The notes below the pieces were generated by a model. It saw only the letters and a list, made by a program, of their open reading frames with translations. It was not told the origin of the DNA and did not search any database. The position numbers and the translations under genes were made by a program. Positions 45,117 through 55,900 of a DNA stretch of 64,000 nucleotides are shown one piece after another (within the stretch, counting starts at the first letter, position 1; every line of letters begins with the position of its first letter). Origin of the DNA: UBA11710 sp049287025 (GTDB lineage: Bacteria; Patescibacteriota; Patescibacteriia; Magasanikbacterales; UBA922); contig JBAQFA010000005.1 of the NCBI GenBank assembly GCA_049287025.1, positions 11,238 through 75,237 on the forward strand, read 5' to 3'.

Positions 45117-47417
45117 ATGCTTGCAAAAAAAATCTCGTTTTCTAAATTAACGGATATTTTGTCTTATGTTTTGATGGGAGCCAATTTATTGGCTGTACCC
45201 TTGGTACTAGGAAATAATCTGTCCAATATTTTTATACTTTCAAAAATGTATATTTTTATTGGTCTAATATTGTTAAATTTGCTCTTGGTAGCCATAAAAG
45301 TGGCCATTACTAAGAAATTTATTTTTCGTCAATCCTTTTTGGATTTACCAATTTTAATATTTTTGGGAACAGGTTTGTTGTCAGCCATTTTTTCTGTCAA
45401 TCGTTTTGACAGCTTCTTGGGACGCAATGAATATTTTGTATTAAGTTTTGCATTTTTGTTTTTTCTAGCCTTATTTTATTTTATTTTGGTTAATTTTTTG
45501 AACATTGTAAAAAATTGGAAATTGCTTTTGGATGGTTTGGTAATTTTGGGTGGTGTTAGTACTTTGCCATTTATTGTCAAAGCTTTATTTCATTTTGATA
45601 TTTTTAATTTACTTTTGAAGCAACCACTTTGGAACACGATTGACAATGTTAATAGTTTATTTGGTTTGTGGTTAATAGTAGTATTTATTTTATCAGCTGG
45701 ACAATTGATGAAGAAAAATTTATCCAGAGCACGTTTAATTATTTGTAGTGTAGTTTCTTTGTTGTCATTATTGGTCCTTTTACTTTTAGGTTTTACTAAT
45801 TTGTGGTGGCTGTTGCTTTGTGCTTTAATTTTGTTATTAATTTTGGGGGTAAGTTTTGCTGGGCAGGCTAGACTGAGCGCTTTATCAGCTATGTTTGCGG
45901 TTTTTATTATAACGATTATTTTTATTGTTTTTGGTTCACCAACCAGTTGGCAAGTGTCTGTGCCAGCCGAATTTTCTCTAGGTTTAAAACCCTCAATGCA
46001 AATTACTTATCAAACACTAAAATCAGGAATTACAGATTTTATTTTTGGTAAAGGATTGGGTAGCTTTGGAGTAAGTTTTTCTCAATTTAGAACCGCGGAA
46101 TTTAATATGGATGATTTGGTTTGGTCTCTGCGTTTTCGTCAGCCATACAATTCTCTTTTTGGAATTTTAAGTGAAGGGGGAATATTAATGTTTTTATCTT
46201 TTATATTCTTGATATTATTTTATTTGGGTCATGCTGTTCATTTGTGGTTCAAGAATCGGATTAAAGTTAAAGCTACAACAAAGAATGTTGAAAAAGTTTT
46301 GGCTGATGATGATCCAGAAAATATTAAACTAGAAGTATTTTTGGTAGCCGCCGCTTGGGTAGTATTAACTTTGGGATTAGGAATGGTATTTTTTGGTGTG
46401 ACAATTTGGTGGTTGTGGTGGTTGCTTTTAGGTTTAGGCGCTTCTGGTTTGGGCTTTATTAATAAACAAGCTATTAAAACAAAAGAGTGGTTGATTGCTA
46501 GTTTGCCCCAATATAATTTGGCTTTTTCTTTTGTAATGATTATTATTATTACGGTGGTAATAATGTTTGGCATTTGGGGTATTCGTCTATATTGCGCTGA
46601 GACTGCTTATACTAGGGCTTTGCGTAGTCCAAATTTTCAAGAAGCCGAAGTTAATTTGAATAAAGCTTTGGAATTTAGAGGAAATTATGATTTGTATCAT
46701 GCGGCTTTGGCCCAAGTATATTTGAGTAAGGCGGTGGATCTGAGTAAGAAAAATGATGCGAATAATGTCTCAACCTTGAGTGGTTTGTTGGCTCAAGCAG
46801 TAAATGAAGCGCAAAAAGCCACAGAAATTTCTCCAGCTTCAGTCGCTATTTGGGAAAATTTGGCTACCATGTATGAAAATACAGTTTTATTAGTACCAGA
46901 AGCAAGAGATTGGGCCATAAAATCATTGGTCAAGGCTTCTGAATTAGAACCAACTAATCCAGTTTTACTATGGCGTTTGGGTAATAATTATGTTTTGGCC
47001 AATAAAAATCCAGAAGCCATAAAGCAATATGAAAAAGCTTTGGAAATGAAAGCCAATTATGCTGATGCTTATACTGGTTTATCTAATCTTTATGAAGGAG
47101 AAAAAAATATTGACAAGGCGATTGGAGTGTATGAAAAGGCAGTCAGTCTTGGACTGAATAATCCTGAAATCTTTTTCAACTATGGTCGTTTGTTGTACAA
47201 TCGTAGCCAAGACAATGATCGAAAACTAGCCGAACAATTGTGGTTGGCCTCAGTACAAATACAACCTAATTATTCTAATGCTTTGTATAGCCTTGGTTTG
47301 TTGTATGAAGGTACTGGAGAATATAGCAAGGCTTTGGAATATTACAAAAAAGTTGACAGCTTAAATCCTGGTAATGAAGATGTCCAAAATAAAATTTCAA
47401 GTTTGAATGGATATTAG
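45117..47417 (+). CDS. O-antigen ligase (Wzy_C)-like membrane protein with TPR tail
   Basis: 766 residues. Residues 1-500 carry about 12 hydrophobic helices; the periplasmic loop GKGLGSFGVSFSQFRTAEFNMDDLVWSLRFRQPYNSLFGILSEGGILMF has the shape of the Wzy_C catalytic loop (an Arg and a nearby R-x-x-x-x-x-x-L/F-G-x-L-x-E-x-G). From about 510 to the end are six or so tetratricopeptide repeats (for example NPEAIKQYEKALEMKANYADAYTGLSNLYEGE, NIDKAIGVYEKAVSLGLNNPEIFFNYGRLLYN), facing the outside. Such proteins polymerise or attach surface glycans, or glycosylate surface proteins. It heads a row of secreted proteins, so glycosylation of them is a possible role. Confidence 0.8.
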   Translation: MLAKKISFSKLTDILSYVLMGANLLAVPLVLGNNLSNIFILSKMYIFIGLILLNLLLVAIKVAITKKFIFRQSFLDLPILIFLGTGLLSAIFSVNRFDSFLGRNEYFVLSFAFLFFLALFYFILVNFLNIVKNWKLLLDGLVILGGVSTLPFIVKALFHFDIFNLLLKQPLWNTIDNVNSLFGLWLIVVFILSAGQLMKKNLSRARLIICSVVSLLSLLVLLLLGFTNLWWLLLCALILLLILGVSFAGQARLSALSAMFAVFIITIIFIVFGSPTSWQVSVPAEFSLGLKPSMQITYQTLKSGITDFIFGKGLGSFGVSFSQFRTAEFNMDDLVWSLRFRQPYNSLFGILSEGGILMFLSFIFLILFYLGHAVHLWFKNRIKVKATTKNVEKVLADDDPENIKLEVFLVAAAWVVLTLGLGMVFFGVTIWWLWWLLLGLGASGLGFINKQAIKTKEWLIASLPQYNLAFSFVMIIIITVVIMFGIWGIRLYCAETAYTRALRSPNFQEAEVNLNKALEFRGNYDLYHAALAQVYLSKAVDLSKKNDANNVSTLSGLLAQAVNEAQKATEISPASVAIWENLATMYENTVLLVPEARDWAIKSLVKASELEPTNPVLLWRLGNNYVLANKNPEAIKQYEKALEMKANYADAYTGLSNLYEGEKNIDKAIGVYEKAVSLGLNNPEIFFNYGRLLYNRSQDNDRKLAEQLWLASVQIQPNYSNALYSLGLLYEGTGEYSKALEYYKKVDSLNPGNEDVQNKISSLNGY

Positions 47418-47531
47418 ACTGGTATTGAATCCACCCAAGGCGGATGATACTATTGTTCCTTGTGGCTTGTTGTGAAAAATTTTCTTTGGATGTGCACGCA
47501 GTCAGTTTGTTGAAAGGTTATTCATTTTTTT

Positions 47532-48173
47532 ATGCGTACAAAGCTAATATTATTTTTGGTAGTTATTATAATTTTTTATCCACTACCTTCTTCTTCAATA
47601 ATGTCTTCAACCCATTATACTATTTTGAATGATCAGGTTGGTATGGGGGCAGGTATTAGCGAGGGTGGTAATTATAGTTTACGTGATAGTAGTGGCGCTT
47701 TGATAAGCGCGGGTGTAGTAGATGGTAATACCTATGAAATTAGGTCTGGTTTTTATTTTGGTGATAATGGAACACTGAGTGTGACAGTTAATCCTAGTGC
47801 AATTGATTTGGGTACTTTGAGTACTAGCACGGTTGAAACAACTGAAACGACAATAACAGTTAGTACTGATTCTGAGACCGGCTATACTTTGGCAATTGGT
47901 AGTGTGAGTGCTGGTGGTTTGGCAGATGTAAGTGATGGACAAGTGACGGCTGGCTCAGAAGAATTTGGTTTTGTTGGCACTGGTAGCGATTGTCTACTTT
48001 CTTCAAGTACGCCCACAGCCATAGTAGCTAGTCTGCCAATTGCTAGCCATGGTTCAGCCACTAATTCTAGTGAAATAAATTTGGTTTTTCAGGCCGCTAT
48101 TAGTAGTAGTACACTACCAACTGCATCGGGTGAGAAAAATATCAGCTTTACTGCCTCAGCAAATTTTTATTAA
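47532..48173 (+). CDS. Secreted Thr/Ser-rich beta protein
   Basis: 213 residues. The N-terminal signal peptide is KLILFLVVIIIFYPLPSSS. The mature part is rich in Ser, Thr, Gly and Val with alternating hydrophobic residues (IDLGTLSTSTVETTETTITVST, GYTLAIGSVSAGG), as in an extracellular beta-sandwich. The N-terminal mature stretch YTILNDQVGMGAGISEGGNYSLRDSSG is similar to the region just after the signal in other secreted CPR proteins. No catalytic residues. A surface structural or adhesive role is likely. Confidence 0.7.
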   Translation: MRTKLILFLVVIIIFYPLPSSSIMSSTHYTILNDQVGMGAGISEGGNYSLRDSSGALISAGVVDGNTYEIRSGFYFGDNGTLSVTVNPSAIDLGTLSTSTVETTETTITVSTDSETGYTLAIGSVSAGGLADVSDGQVTAGSEEFGFVGTGSDCLLSSSTPTAIVASLPIASHGSATNSSEINLVFQAAISSSTLPTASGEKNISFTASANFY

Positions 48174-48250
48174 GTTTGTTTTTTAGTTGATAGAAATTGT
48201 AAAATAATGTTTAGAATTTTTGTATATAATATTTTAGTTTTACTGTCTTT

Positions 48251-49123
48251 ATGAGATTCAGATTTTTTTTAATATTTGCATTGTTAGTAATATTTTTGTT
48301 TCCTGAAAATGTTTTTGCTCTAAGTCTAAGTCCTACTAGACAAGAATTTACTCTTGATCCGGGCGCTAATCAAATAGTGAATTTGCGAATCAAAAATAAT
48401 GAGCAAAAAGATTTGAATATTAATTTTAAAATATTGGGTGTAAGCCAAGACGAAAGTGGTCGCCCCATTTTTGATACAAAAATTAACTCAGAAGATAATT
48501 GGTTTCAAGTGCCACAAAATATTTTTTTGCAAGCCGGTGAAGAAAAAATTGTTGAATTTAAATTATCTTTACCCGTAGATATTTACCCTACACTTTATAA
48601 TTTTGCTTTAGTCGCGAGTGTGGGTGCAGAAGGGCAGGGAATTGGGTTAAGTACAGATTTGGTTTCTTTGTTGTCAGTCCAGGTAGCTGGTGTAGCCCAA
48701 GAAAAATTAACAATCAATAATTGGTCGTCTGAATCAAGAATTTCTTATAATAAAAATTGGCAATTTAATTTGAATTTAAAAAATTTGAGTAATGTGCGTT
48801 TGCCTTTGGCTGGTGATCTGATTTTATCCAATCTAAAAGGTCAGCCTGTGTGGCAAGAAAATTTATTATTAGGCAATAGTTTGTTGCCGGGGACGGATAG
48901 AATTTTACAGACAAAAGCTGATTTGGAAATATTGCCATTGCCAATGGGTATATATAGTGCTGAAGTAAAAATTGTTTATGGACAGACGCGACAGTTAATT
49001 GTCTCAAAAATTTATCTGATTTATTTATCTCAATGGGTAGTTTATATAGTTGTAGGATTATTAATTTTATTTTCGGTTTTTATTGGATTTGTTATTTATA
49101 GAAGAAAAAATAAAAAAAGATAG
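48251..49123 (+). CDS. Secreted membrane-anchored beta-sandwich protein (DUF916-like)
   Basis: 290 residues. Signal peptide (FFLIFALLVIFLFPENVFA), then LSLSPTRQEFTLDPGANQIVNLRIKNNEQKDLNINFKILGV, which is the P-x-x-x-x-x-x-x-G-x-x-x-x-x-x-x-x-N-N strand pattern of bacterial Ig-like or DUF916/WxL-companion domains. A second beta domain follows (about 150-250), and one C-terminal membrane helix (VVYIVVGLLILFSVFIGFVI) with a basic stop-transfer RRKNKKR. It should be exposed on the outer face of the membrane. It lies in the row of surface genes. Confidence 0.75.
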   Translation: MRFRFFLIFALLVIFLFPENVFALSLSPTRQEFTLDPGANQIVNLRIKNNEQKDLNINFKILGVSQDESGRPIFDTKINSEDNWFQVPQNIFLQAGEEKIVEFKLSLPVDIYPTLYNFALVASVGAEGQGIGLSTDLVSLLSVQVAGVAQEKLTINNWSSESRISYNKNWQFNLNLKNLSNVRLPLAGDLILSNLKGQPVWQENLLLGNSLLPGTDRILQTKADLEILPLPMGIYSAEVKIVYGQTRQLIVSKIYLIYLSQWVVYIVVGLLILFSVFIGFVIYRRKNKKR

Positions 49124-49158
49124 TTGAAAATTATATAATTGATTTCATTTTTTCTCAC

Positions 49159-52100
49159 ATGTTTTCTGATTATAAAAAGATATTATTTTTCTCTCTAGTG
49201 CTTTTTTTAAGTTCATTTTTTTGTTTGTCAGTTTTGGCAGAGGAACAAAGTGGTAATTTGGATGTGAATTATTCTATTCCTGGACAATGTGGTAATGGAA
49301 TTCAAGAATGGAATGAGTCGTGTGACAATGGAATTGATAATGGTGTTTGTCCAAAATCATGTAGTAATTCCTGTACAGATAATGGTAATTGTGGTGGCGA
49401 TGGTTGTACGGGTGATTGTGAGTCACCTGTAGTAAAAGATGTTACCTCAATTCCTAGCCAGACAAGTGTGACTGTTAGTTGGCTCACAACTGATGATGTT
49501 GGTGTCTCTAGTGTTGGATTTAAATATGGTACTATTTATGGTACTTATGATTTGTCACCAGCATCAGAAAATAATTCTTCCGCATCTTTGTCGGGACTAA
49601 CACCTGATACGATTTATTATTTTCAGATTACTGCTAGTGATGCTAGTGGTAAAAAAGGTTATGGTTATGGCAGTTTTCGTACCCTAGTCCAACCAGTAGA
49701 TACTACAGCACCTAATGTTTATAATATCACTGTTTCTGCTGGTATTACCACATCGTCTATATCTTTTTCAACTGATGAATCAGCCACAAGTGAAATATTG
49801 TATGGCACGACAATTGCTCGTGATTTGTCTGCCGTAGTGAGTAATGGTTTTGTTGCAAATCATAGTATTGATTTACAAAATTTATTACCCAATACTACTT
49901 ATCATTATATAATTAGAGCGGCTGATAGTCTTGGTAATACCACGACTACTTTGGATGCGACATTTACTACTCGACCAGATAGAATCGCTCCAAGCAATGT
50001 GAGTAATTTTAGATTGAGTACCTCTACCCAAGCAATAAATTTGAGTTGGACCAATCCAAATTTACAGACAATGCCAGATTTTGTGGGGGTGAAAATTTTA
50101 CGCAAAATTGGTTCTTATCCTACAAGTTTTGATGATAGTAGTGCTGTGCTTGTTTATAACAATTCTGGGTCTTCACATCTTGACAATTCAGTCAGTTATA
50201 ACACGCATTATTATTATACAGCTTATACTTATGACAGTTCGGGAAATTATAGCAGTGGCGCGCAGGCAAATATTATTTCTGCTTCACAAATTTTTACTCC
50301 GCAAGAAGTGACTAATTATTATATTACCACTTCTACTGGAGCCATTATTTTGAATTGGGATAATCCCACTGCCCAAGTCATGCCTTATTTTCAAAGTGTA
50401 AAAATTTTACGTAAAGCTGGTAGTGCACCAACTAATTACAATGATTCTAGCGCAGTGGAAGTTCACAATAGTCCCACTAGCTATTTGGAAGATAGAAATA
50501 ACTTAGTATTAAGTCAGCGTTATTATTATAAAATTTTTACTTTTGATGGTACAAATTATAGTTCAGGTGTGGTTCTTAATATTATTTATAACCAACCAAG
50601 AAATGTAGAAATTTGTGCAAATAATATTGATGATGATAATAATGGTTTGGTAGATTGTGCTGATTCTGCTTGTGCGAATTTATCAATTTGTTCGGAAAAT
50701 AATTGTTCTAATGGGGTTGATGACGATACTGATGGTTTGGTAGATTGTTCAGATACTCTAGATTGTTCCAATGATTCAGCTTGTAGAACTACACCACCAG
50801 AAAATTGTAGTAATCAGGTAGATGATGATGGTGATGGAGCAATTGATTGTACTGATAGTGATTGTACAAAATTTTGTGAACAATGTATTGGTGATAATTG
50901 TGGTGGTGATGAGACAGCTCAGTGTAGTGATGGTAATGATAATGATGTTGACGGACTCATAGATTTTCCCCTTGACTCAGGTTGTCTTAGTTTGGACGAT
51001 GATGATGAATATAATCCGCCCTTGGTAACTACCTCGACAATTAATCTGGTTGACGTTATTTTTTCAACTGGTAATGATAAAATAATTTTGGCACCACAAA
51101 ATAATATTGTGGTTGGTTTATCAGACTTTCCTCTTACAATTAGTTTTCCAACTACTAAAATAATTTTGCCAATAAAAAGTTTTGTCTTAAAAATTGATGG
51201 TGGCGATCAACATAATTTAATAAAAAATTCTGCGGGAAATTTATTTTATACTGATATTTCATTTCCAGCTGTTGGTCAAAAAGAGGCTTTTTTGGAAATT
51301 AGTTATGAAAATGGTTCTTTTGATTATGTTAGATTTGTTATAGAAAGTGTAAATTGGGGGAGGGTAGTGGATGATAAAAATAGTAATATCACAGATGTTT
51401 CTCTTACTTTGCAAAATAATGCTGGTGATGTTATTAACTTGCAAACTTATGGACAATCTAACCCTATAAATTCTAATGATAGTGGTCTCTATGGTTGGAT
51501 GGTGCCAAATGGACAGTATAAAATTTTGGCTAGCAGTGAAGGTTATTACGAAAGAGAAACTGGTGTTTTTGCTGTTAGCAATAACATTATTAATAAAAAA
51601 ATTGATTTAGTATCAGTACCGCCCACTTTGGAGGAAGTGATTGATCCAAATGCTTCTCTCAGTGAAAATATTTTGAATGTAGCAGAAAATTTGGCGCAAA
51701 AGACCAAAACTTTGGCACAAATGACTGCTTTGGGAGTAAGAGATTTTTCTGATAATCCAAATGTAGAGCAATCAGCGCAAAATATAGTAGCGCCAACGGC
51801 AATCGGTGTAGTAGTGGCATCAGCTTTACCATTTTTGAATTTTGGTAATTTATTAGCTTTATTACGTTTGTTATTTTTACAACCTTTATTGCTTTTGGGA
51901 AAACGTAAACGAGTAAAGTGGGGTCAAATCTATAATTCACTTAATAATTTACCAGTGGATTTGGCCATTGTGCGTCTAATGAACGCTGATACAAATAAAA
52001 TAGTAAAAACCCAAGTGACTGACACCAAAGGGCGTTATGCTTTTATCATATCAGAAGCGGGAAAATATAAGATTGATGTGCAAAAAAATGATTTTGTGTT

Positions 52101-52836
52101 TCCTTCAGTTTTGCTAAAAGAATACCAGACTGATGGACAAAAGATGGATCTTTATCATGGAGAAATCATTGAAGTTACTGAAGCTGGGGCAGTAGTAGCA
52201 GCCAATATCCCTATGGATATGGTTGGAGAAGTTGCCGTGATACCGTGGCGTTTGAAATGGGAAAAAACTGGCAGATTGATCCAAAAAATATTATCACCAC
52301 TAGGTTTTTTGTTTGCCTTAGTTTCTTATTATATCACCCCAAAGTGGTATATTGGCGTTTTATTAATTCTTCACGTAGTACTTTGGTTCTTATTTAAACG
52401 TTTGGCTAAGCCAATTAGGCTAAAAGGTTGGGGAATTGTTTATGATGCTCTTGATAAAAAACCAGTCACTAGAGCGATTGCGCGCTTGTTCAATTTACAA
52501 TTAAACAAATTAGTTTCAACGCAAATTACAGATAAACAGGGGAGATACTATTTTTTGGCTGGTAGTGGCAAATATTTTATTACGGTTGAACACGAAGGTT
52601 ATGAAACTGCCCATACTGAGACTATAAATTTGCAAGGCGATGGGGCAGATGTAATTGAAGAAAAAGTTAGTTTGAATCACAAGATTGATGATCAACTACC
52701 ATCTGCCGTTGCGCCAGTTATTTTAGATGATGGTGTTGAGTCAAAAAGTGATGTTTTGGAACAGTCAAAACCAGTAGATAAAACAGACCAAGAAATTAAA
52801 CCGCCACCACCAGAAAATGACAATATTTTTGGTTAA
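49159..52836 (+). CDS. Large multidomain surface protein (FN3, Asp-rich repeats, regulatory-like domains)
   Basis: 1225 residues. Signal peptide (about 1-28). A Cys-rich module CGNGIQEWNESCDNGIDNGVC (about 38-60), the Myxococcus-type CGNG...CD-G repeat. About 90-475: four fibronectin-III-like domains (DTIYYFQITASDASGKKGYG; NTTYHYIIRAADSLGN). About 485-610: four MopE-like repeats of NxxDDDxDGxxDCxDxxC type, probably calcium-binding. About 610-830: beta-rich region. A membrane segment follows (FLNFGNLLALLRLLFLQPLLLLG, about 897-919), then a carboxypeptidase-regulatory-like domain (VTDTKGRYAFIISEAGKYKIDV), a helical hairpin (FLFALVSYYITPKWYIGVLLILHVVLWFLF) and a second copy of the domain (ITDKQGRYYFLAGSGKYFITV). 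Tail PPPPENDNIFG. Probably spans the envelope and links surface domains to the cytoplasm. A terminator follows. Confidence 0.8.
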   Translation: MFSDYKKILFFSLVLFLSSFFCLSVLAEEQSGNLDVNYSIPGQCGNGIQEWNESCDNGIDNGVCPKSCSNSCTDNGNCGGDGCTGDCESPVVKDVTSIPSQTSVTVSWLTTDDVGVSSVGFKYGTIYGTYDLSPASENNSSASLSGLTPDTIYYFQITASDASGKKGYGYGSFRTLVQPVDTTAPNVYNITVSAGITTSSISFSTDESATSEILYGTTIARDLSAVVSNGFVANHSIDLQNLLPNTTYHYIIRAADSLGNTTTTLDATFTTRPDRIAPSNVSNFRLSTSTQAINLSWTNPNLQTMPDFVGVKILRKIGSYPTSFDDSSAVLVYNNSGSSHLDNSVSYNTHYYYTAYTYDSSGNYSSGAQANIISASQIFTPQEVTNYYITTSTGAIILNWDNPTAQVMPYFQSVKILRKAGSAPTNYNDSSAVEVHNSPTSYLEDRNNLVLSQRYYYKIFTFDGTNYSSGVVLNIIYNQPRNVEICANNIDDDNNGLVDCADSACANLSICSENNCSNGVDDDTDGLVDCSDTLDCSNDSACRTTPPENCSNQVDDDGDGAIDCTDSDCTKFCEQCIGDNCGGDETAQCSDGNDNDVDGLIDFPLDSGCLSLDDDDEYNPPLVTTSTINLVDVIFSTGNDKIILAPQNNIVVGLSDFPLTISFPTTKIILPIKSFVLKIDGGDQHNLIKNSAGNLFYTDISFPAVGQKEAFLEISYENGSFDYVRFVIESVNWGRVVDDKNSNITDVSLTLQNNAGDVINLQTYGQSNPINSNDSGLYGWMVPNGQYKILASSEGYYERETGVFAVSNNIINKKIDLVSVPPTLEEVIDPNASLSENILNVAENLAQKTKTLAQMTALGVRDFSDNPNVEQSAQNIVAPTAIGVVVASALPFLNFGNLLALLRLLFLQPLLLLGKRKRVKWGQIYNSLNNLPVDLAIVRLMNADTNKIVKTQVTDTKGRYAFIISEAGKYKIDVQKNDFVFPSVLLKEYQTDGQKMDLYHGEIIEVTEAGAVVAANIPMDMVGEVAVIPWRLKWEKTGRLIQKILSPLGFLFALVSYYITPKWYIGVLLILHVVLWFLFKRLAKPIRLKGWGIVYDALDKKPVTRAIARLFNLQLNKLVSTQITDKQGRYYFLAGSGKYFITVEHEGYETAHTETINLQGDGADVIEEKVSLNHKIDDQLPSAVAPVILDDGVESKSDVLEQSKPVDKTDQEIKPPPPENDNIFG

Positions 52837-52849
52837 AAATTAATCTAAA

Positions 52850-52879
52850 AATACCCTGTTTTAAATAGGGTATTTTTTT
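52850..52879 (+). terminator. Rho-independent terminator between the two largest genes
   Basis: ATACCCT and AGGGTAT pair around a nine-base loop and are followed by a run of T. It separates the 1225-residue gene from the 2792-residue gene, so the latter is its own transcript. Confidence 0.85.
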
Positions 52880-52921
52880 ATTGAGTTATCCCCAGTTTTT
52901 GATGAAATTTTAGCTAAAAGA

Positions 52922-52930
52922 TGATATAAT
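52922..52930 (+). promoter_or_regulatory. Extended -10 promoter of the giant surface gene
   Basis: TGATATAAT is a TGnTATAAT extended -10 box, 19 bases before the ATG at 52949. No clear -35 at 17 bases, which is acceptable for this class. Confidence 0.5.
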
Positions 52931-52948
52931 TATTAAGAATAATTTTCT

Positions 52949-55900
52949 ATGCTTGTTGTGGAAAATAAATTGGTGTCAAGAAAGCTAAAATCTAGACAAA
53001 TTTTTGTTATAGGTTTATCTTTGTTTTTTGCAATTTTTATTTTGTCAAAAACCATGGCAGCGACAGCGCCAACGATTTTGAATTATCAGGGTAAAATAAC
53101 TGAGAATGGCGTGACTGTGACTACTAGCTTGCCAATGGCATTTATTTTGTATAGTAGTAGTACTGATGGTAATATCTTGTATACATCTGCTGGGACAATT
53201 TCAAATACTAGTACAATAAATGTTACTTCTACTTATGGGGTGTTTAGTGTGAATATTGGTGGAGCGGGAACTAATAGTTTGGATCCGAGTATTTTTCAAA
53301 ATTATAGCAATGTTTATTTGGAAGTGTGGGTAAATGGCGAACGGATGGTGCCAAGGAGACAATTGATGGCTACTCCATATTCATTCAATTCCAAATATTT
53401 AGATGGAGTTGCTCCAAGTACCAATACCAACACTACTTATATCCCAGTATCTGATGCTAATGGTAATTTTAATTTTAATCATGTCACTTCTACCAAGCTT
53501 AATGTAGCTGGCACTTCTACTCTTGCTACCACTACAATTACCAATTTATTATCTGCTACTGGCCTCGTCTCCATGTGGACTAATGATGCTGGATATATTA
53601 ACACTTCCACTGGTTTAACAGTAAACAATTTTGCTTCACCAAATATTTCCCAATGGACTAATAATTCTGGATATATCACCGCTTCTGGTGCTCGTTCAGT
53701 TTTGTCTTCTAGTGCAACAGGATTGACTTATGGTAGTATCACTGGAGATTTTTCTCTTACTCCTGGGTACACTATTCCTACCACTGTCTCTGCTTCAAAC
53801 TGGAACACGGCCTTTGGTTGGGGTGATCATGCTACCGAGGGTTATCTCACCGCTGACAGTGCTGATACCCTAACCAACAAAGGTGGTAATATCTCCATGT
53901 GGACTAATGATAGAGGATATATTACATCAGCCGAAGTCTTAGGTGATTATCTAAGTCTAAACAATTGGTACTCTACCACCACCTTACCAGCCAATATTAT
54001 CAACTCTAGTCTAACTTCACTTGGTACAGTTAACACTGGTGTCTGGCATGGTACAACTATTGGTACAGCCTATGGTGGCACTGGTATTACCGGTACACCA
54101 GACAATGGTCAATTGTTAATTGGTGATGGTAGTGGTTATGTTTTGGCCAATCTAGCTGGGGTTGGTGGTATTGATATTAATAATGGCTTAGGTTCAATTG
54201 ATTTAGGTTTTAATTTTGATCGTCTAACAGAAATTCCTAGTGCAGCAGGTGATGATTACTTTTTAATCTATGATGAAACTGATGGTACTAACAGAAAAAT
54301 TTCTAAAGATAGTTTGTTTAATGGTGTTTTAGGTTCACTAAGTTATCAAGGAGCTTGGGATGCTGACGCTAATGATCCAGCTATTGTTAGTAGTGTTGGT
54401 ACAGTTGGATATTATTACGTGGTTAGTGTTTCTGGTACCACTAATATTGATGGCATCACTTCTTGGAACATAGGTGATTGGATTGTCTTTGGTAGTGATA
54501 ACGTTTGGGAAAAAATTGAATCCACTAACAATATTGCTAGTGTCTTTGGTCGCACGGGAATTATCGTTGCTCAATCTGGTGACTATGATGCTTCTCAGAT
54601 TGACAATGTCGCTACTGGCACAATTACCGCTGCCACTGTCCAAGCCGCGATTGATGAACTAGCTAATGAAAAAGAAAATTCTTTAGTCGTTGGTACCACT
54701 GGTCAATATTATCGTGGTGACAAATCTTGGCAAACTCTAGATACTTCTGCTGTCACAGAAAATCTTGCCTTTCTTTACTACACCAATGCACGAGTGTGGA
54801 ATTCATTATCAAGTACAGTTACTGGTCTAACTTTCAATCAAGCCACTGGAGATTTTTCTCTTACTCCTGGGTATGTTATTCCTTTAACTAATTCTACTAC
54901 AGATTGGAATGAGGTTTATAATACTGTAAATGTCTCGTCCACTTATTGGGATTTGGCTTACTCCTGGAGTGATCATGCTTTGGTTGGATATTTAACTACC
55001 TCTACAGATTTAACAGTTAATAATTTTATTTCACAAAATGTTGGTCAGTGGATTAATGACGTTGGTTATCTAACCAGCTATACAGAAACCGATCCAATCT
55101 GGATTGCCTCATCTTCTGATTATCTTACTATTGCTAGTGCCTCTAGTACTTATGCCAAACTTTCATTAAACAATACTTTTACTGGTGAGAATAGTTTTAC
55201 CGGGACGACGACTCTAGCAACGACGACTCAGACTGCTTTCCAATTGGGTAATTCTACTGTTAGTGGTTATGTTTTAACAGCTGATTCTAATGGTTTTGGT
55301 ACTTGGCGAGAAGCAAGTGGAGCTGGTTTATCTGGTGGTCTGGCAAATACTTTATCTTATTGGACAAGTGGTAATTCTTTAAGTACTACCAGTCTTTATT
55401 GGAGTAATTCAAATAGTAGATTTGGAGTAGGGTCTAGCACTCCATATTATAATTTAGCAGTTAATGGTACTTTGGGAATACTTGGAACTTCTACTTTGGG
55501 TCTAATTAATGGGGGCGTTTGGCATGGCAGTGTTATTGGTATGTCTTATGGTGGAACAGGTACCTCTACTATTGGTAATGCTGGCACAGTCATTTATAGC
55601 AATGGTTCATCTTATGCTTTTACTGACAATCCTAATACGGGCGATGTTTTGCAATATACCAATGGAGTACCTCAGTGGGTGACAACTTCATCTCTAGGAA
55701 TCGTAAGTGGGGGAGGAACGATTGATGGTACAGGTGTAGCAAATCAATTAGCTTTTTGGTCTGATGATAATACACTTGATTCTTCATCCAGTTTATATTG
55801 GGATAATACTAATGGCAGACTCGGAATTGGCACCAATACTCCAGCTTACACCTTGGATGTGAATGGAGATATTAATATTAAAAATTCAGCAAATGTTTTG

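Noticed and set aside
47444..47632. 62-residue plus-strand ORF before the 213-residue gene
   Set aside because: Overlaps the real start at 47532, no ribosome site, no sensible composition.
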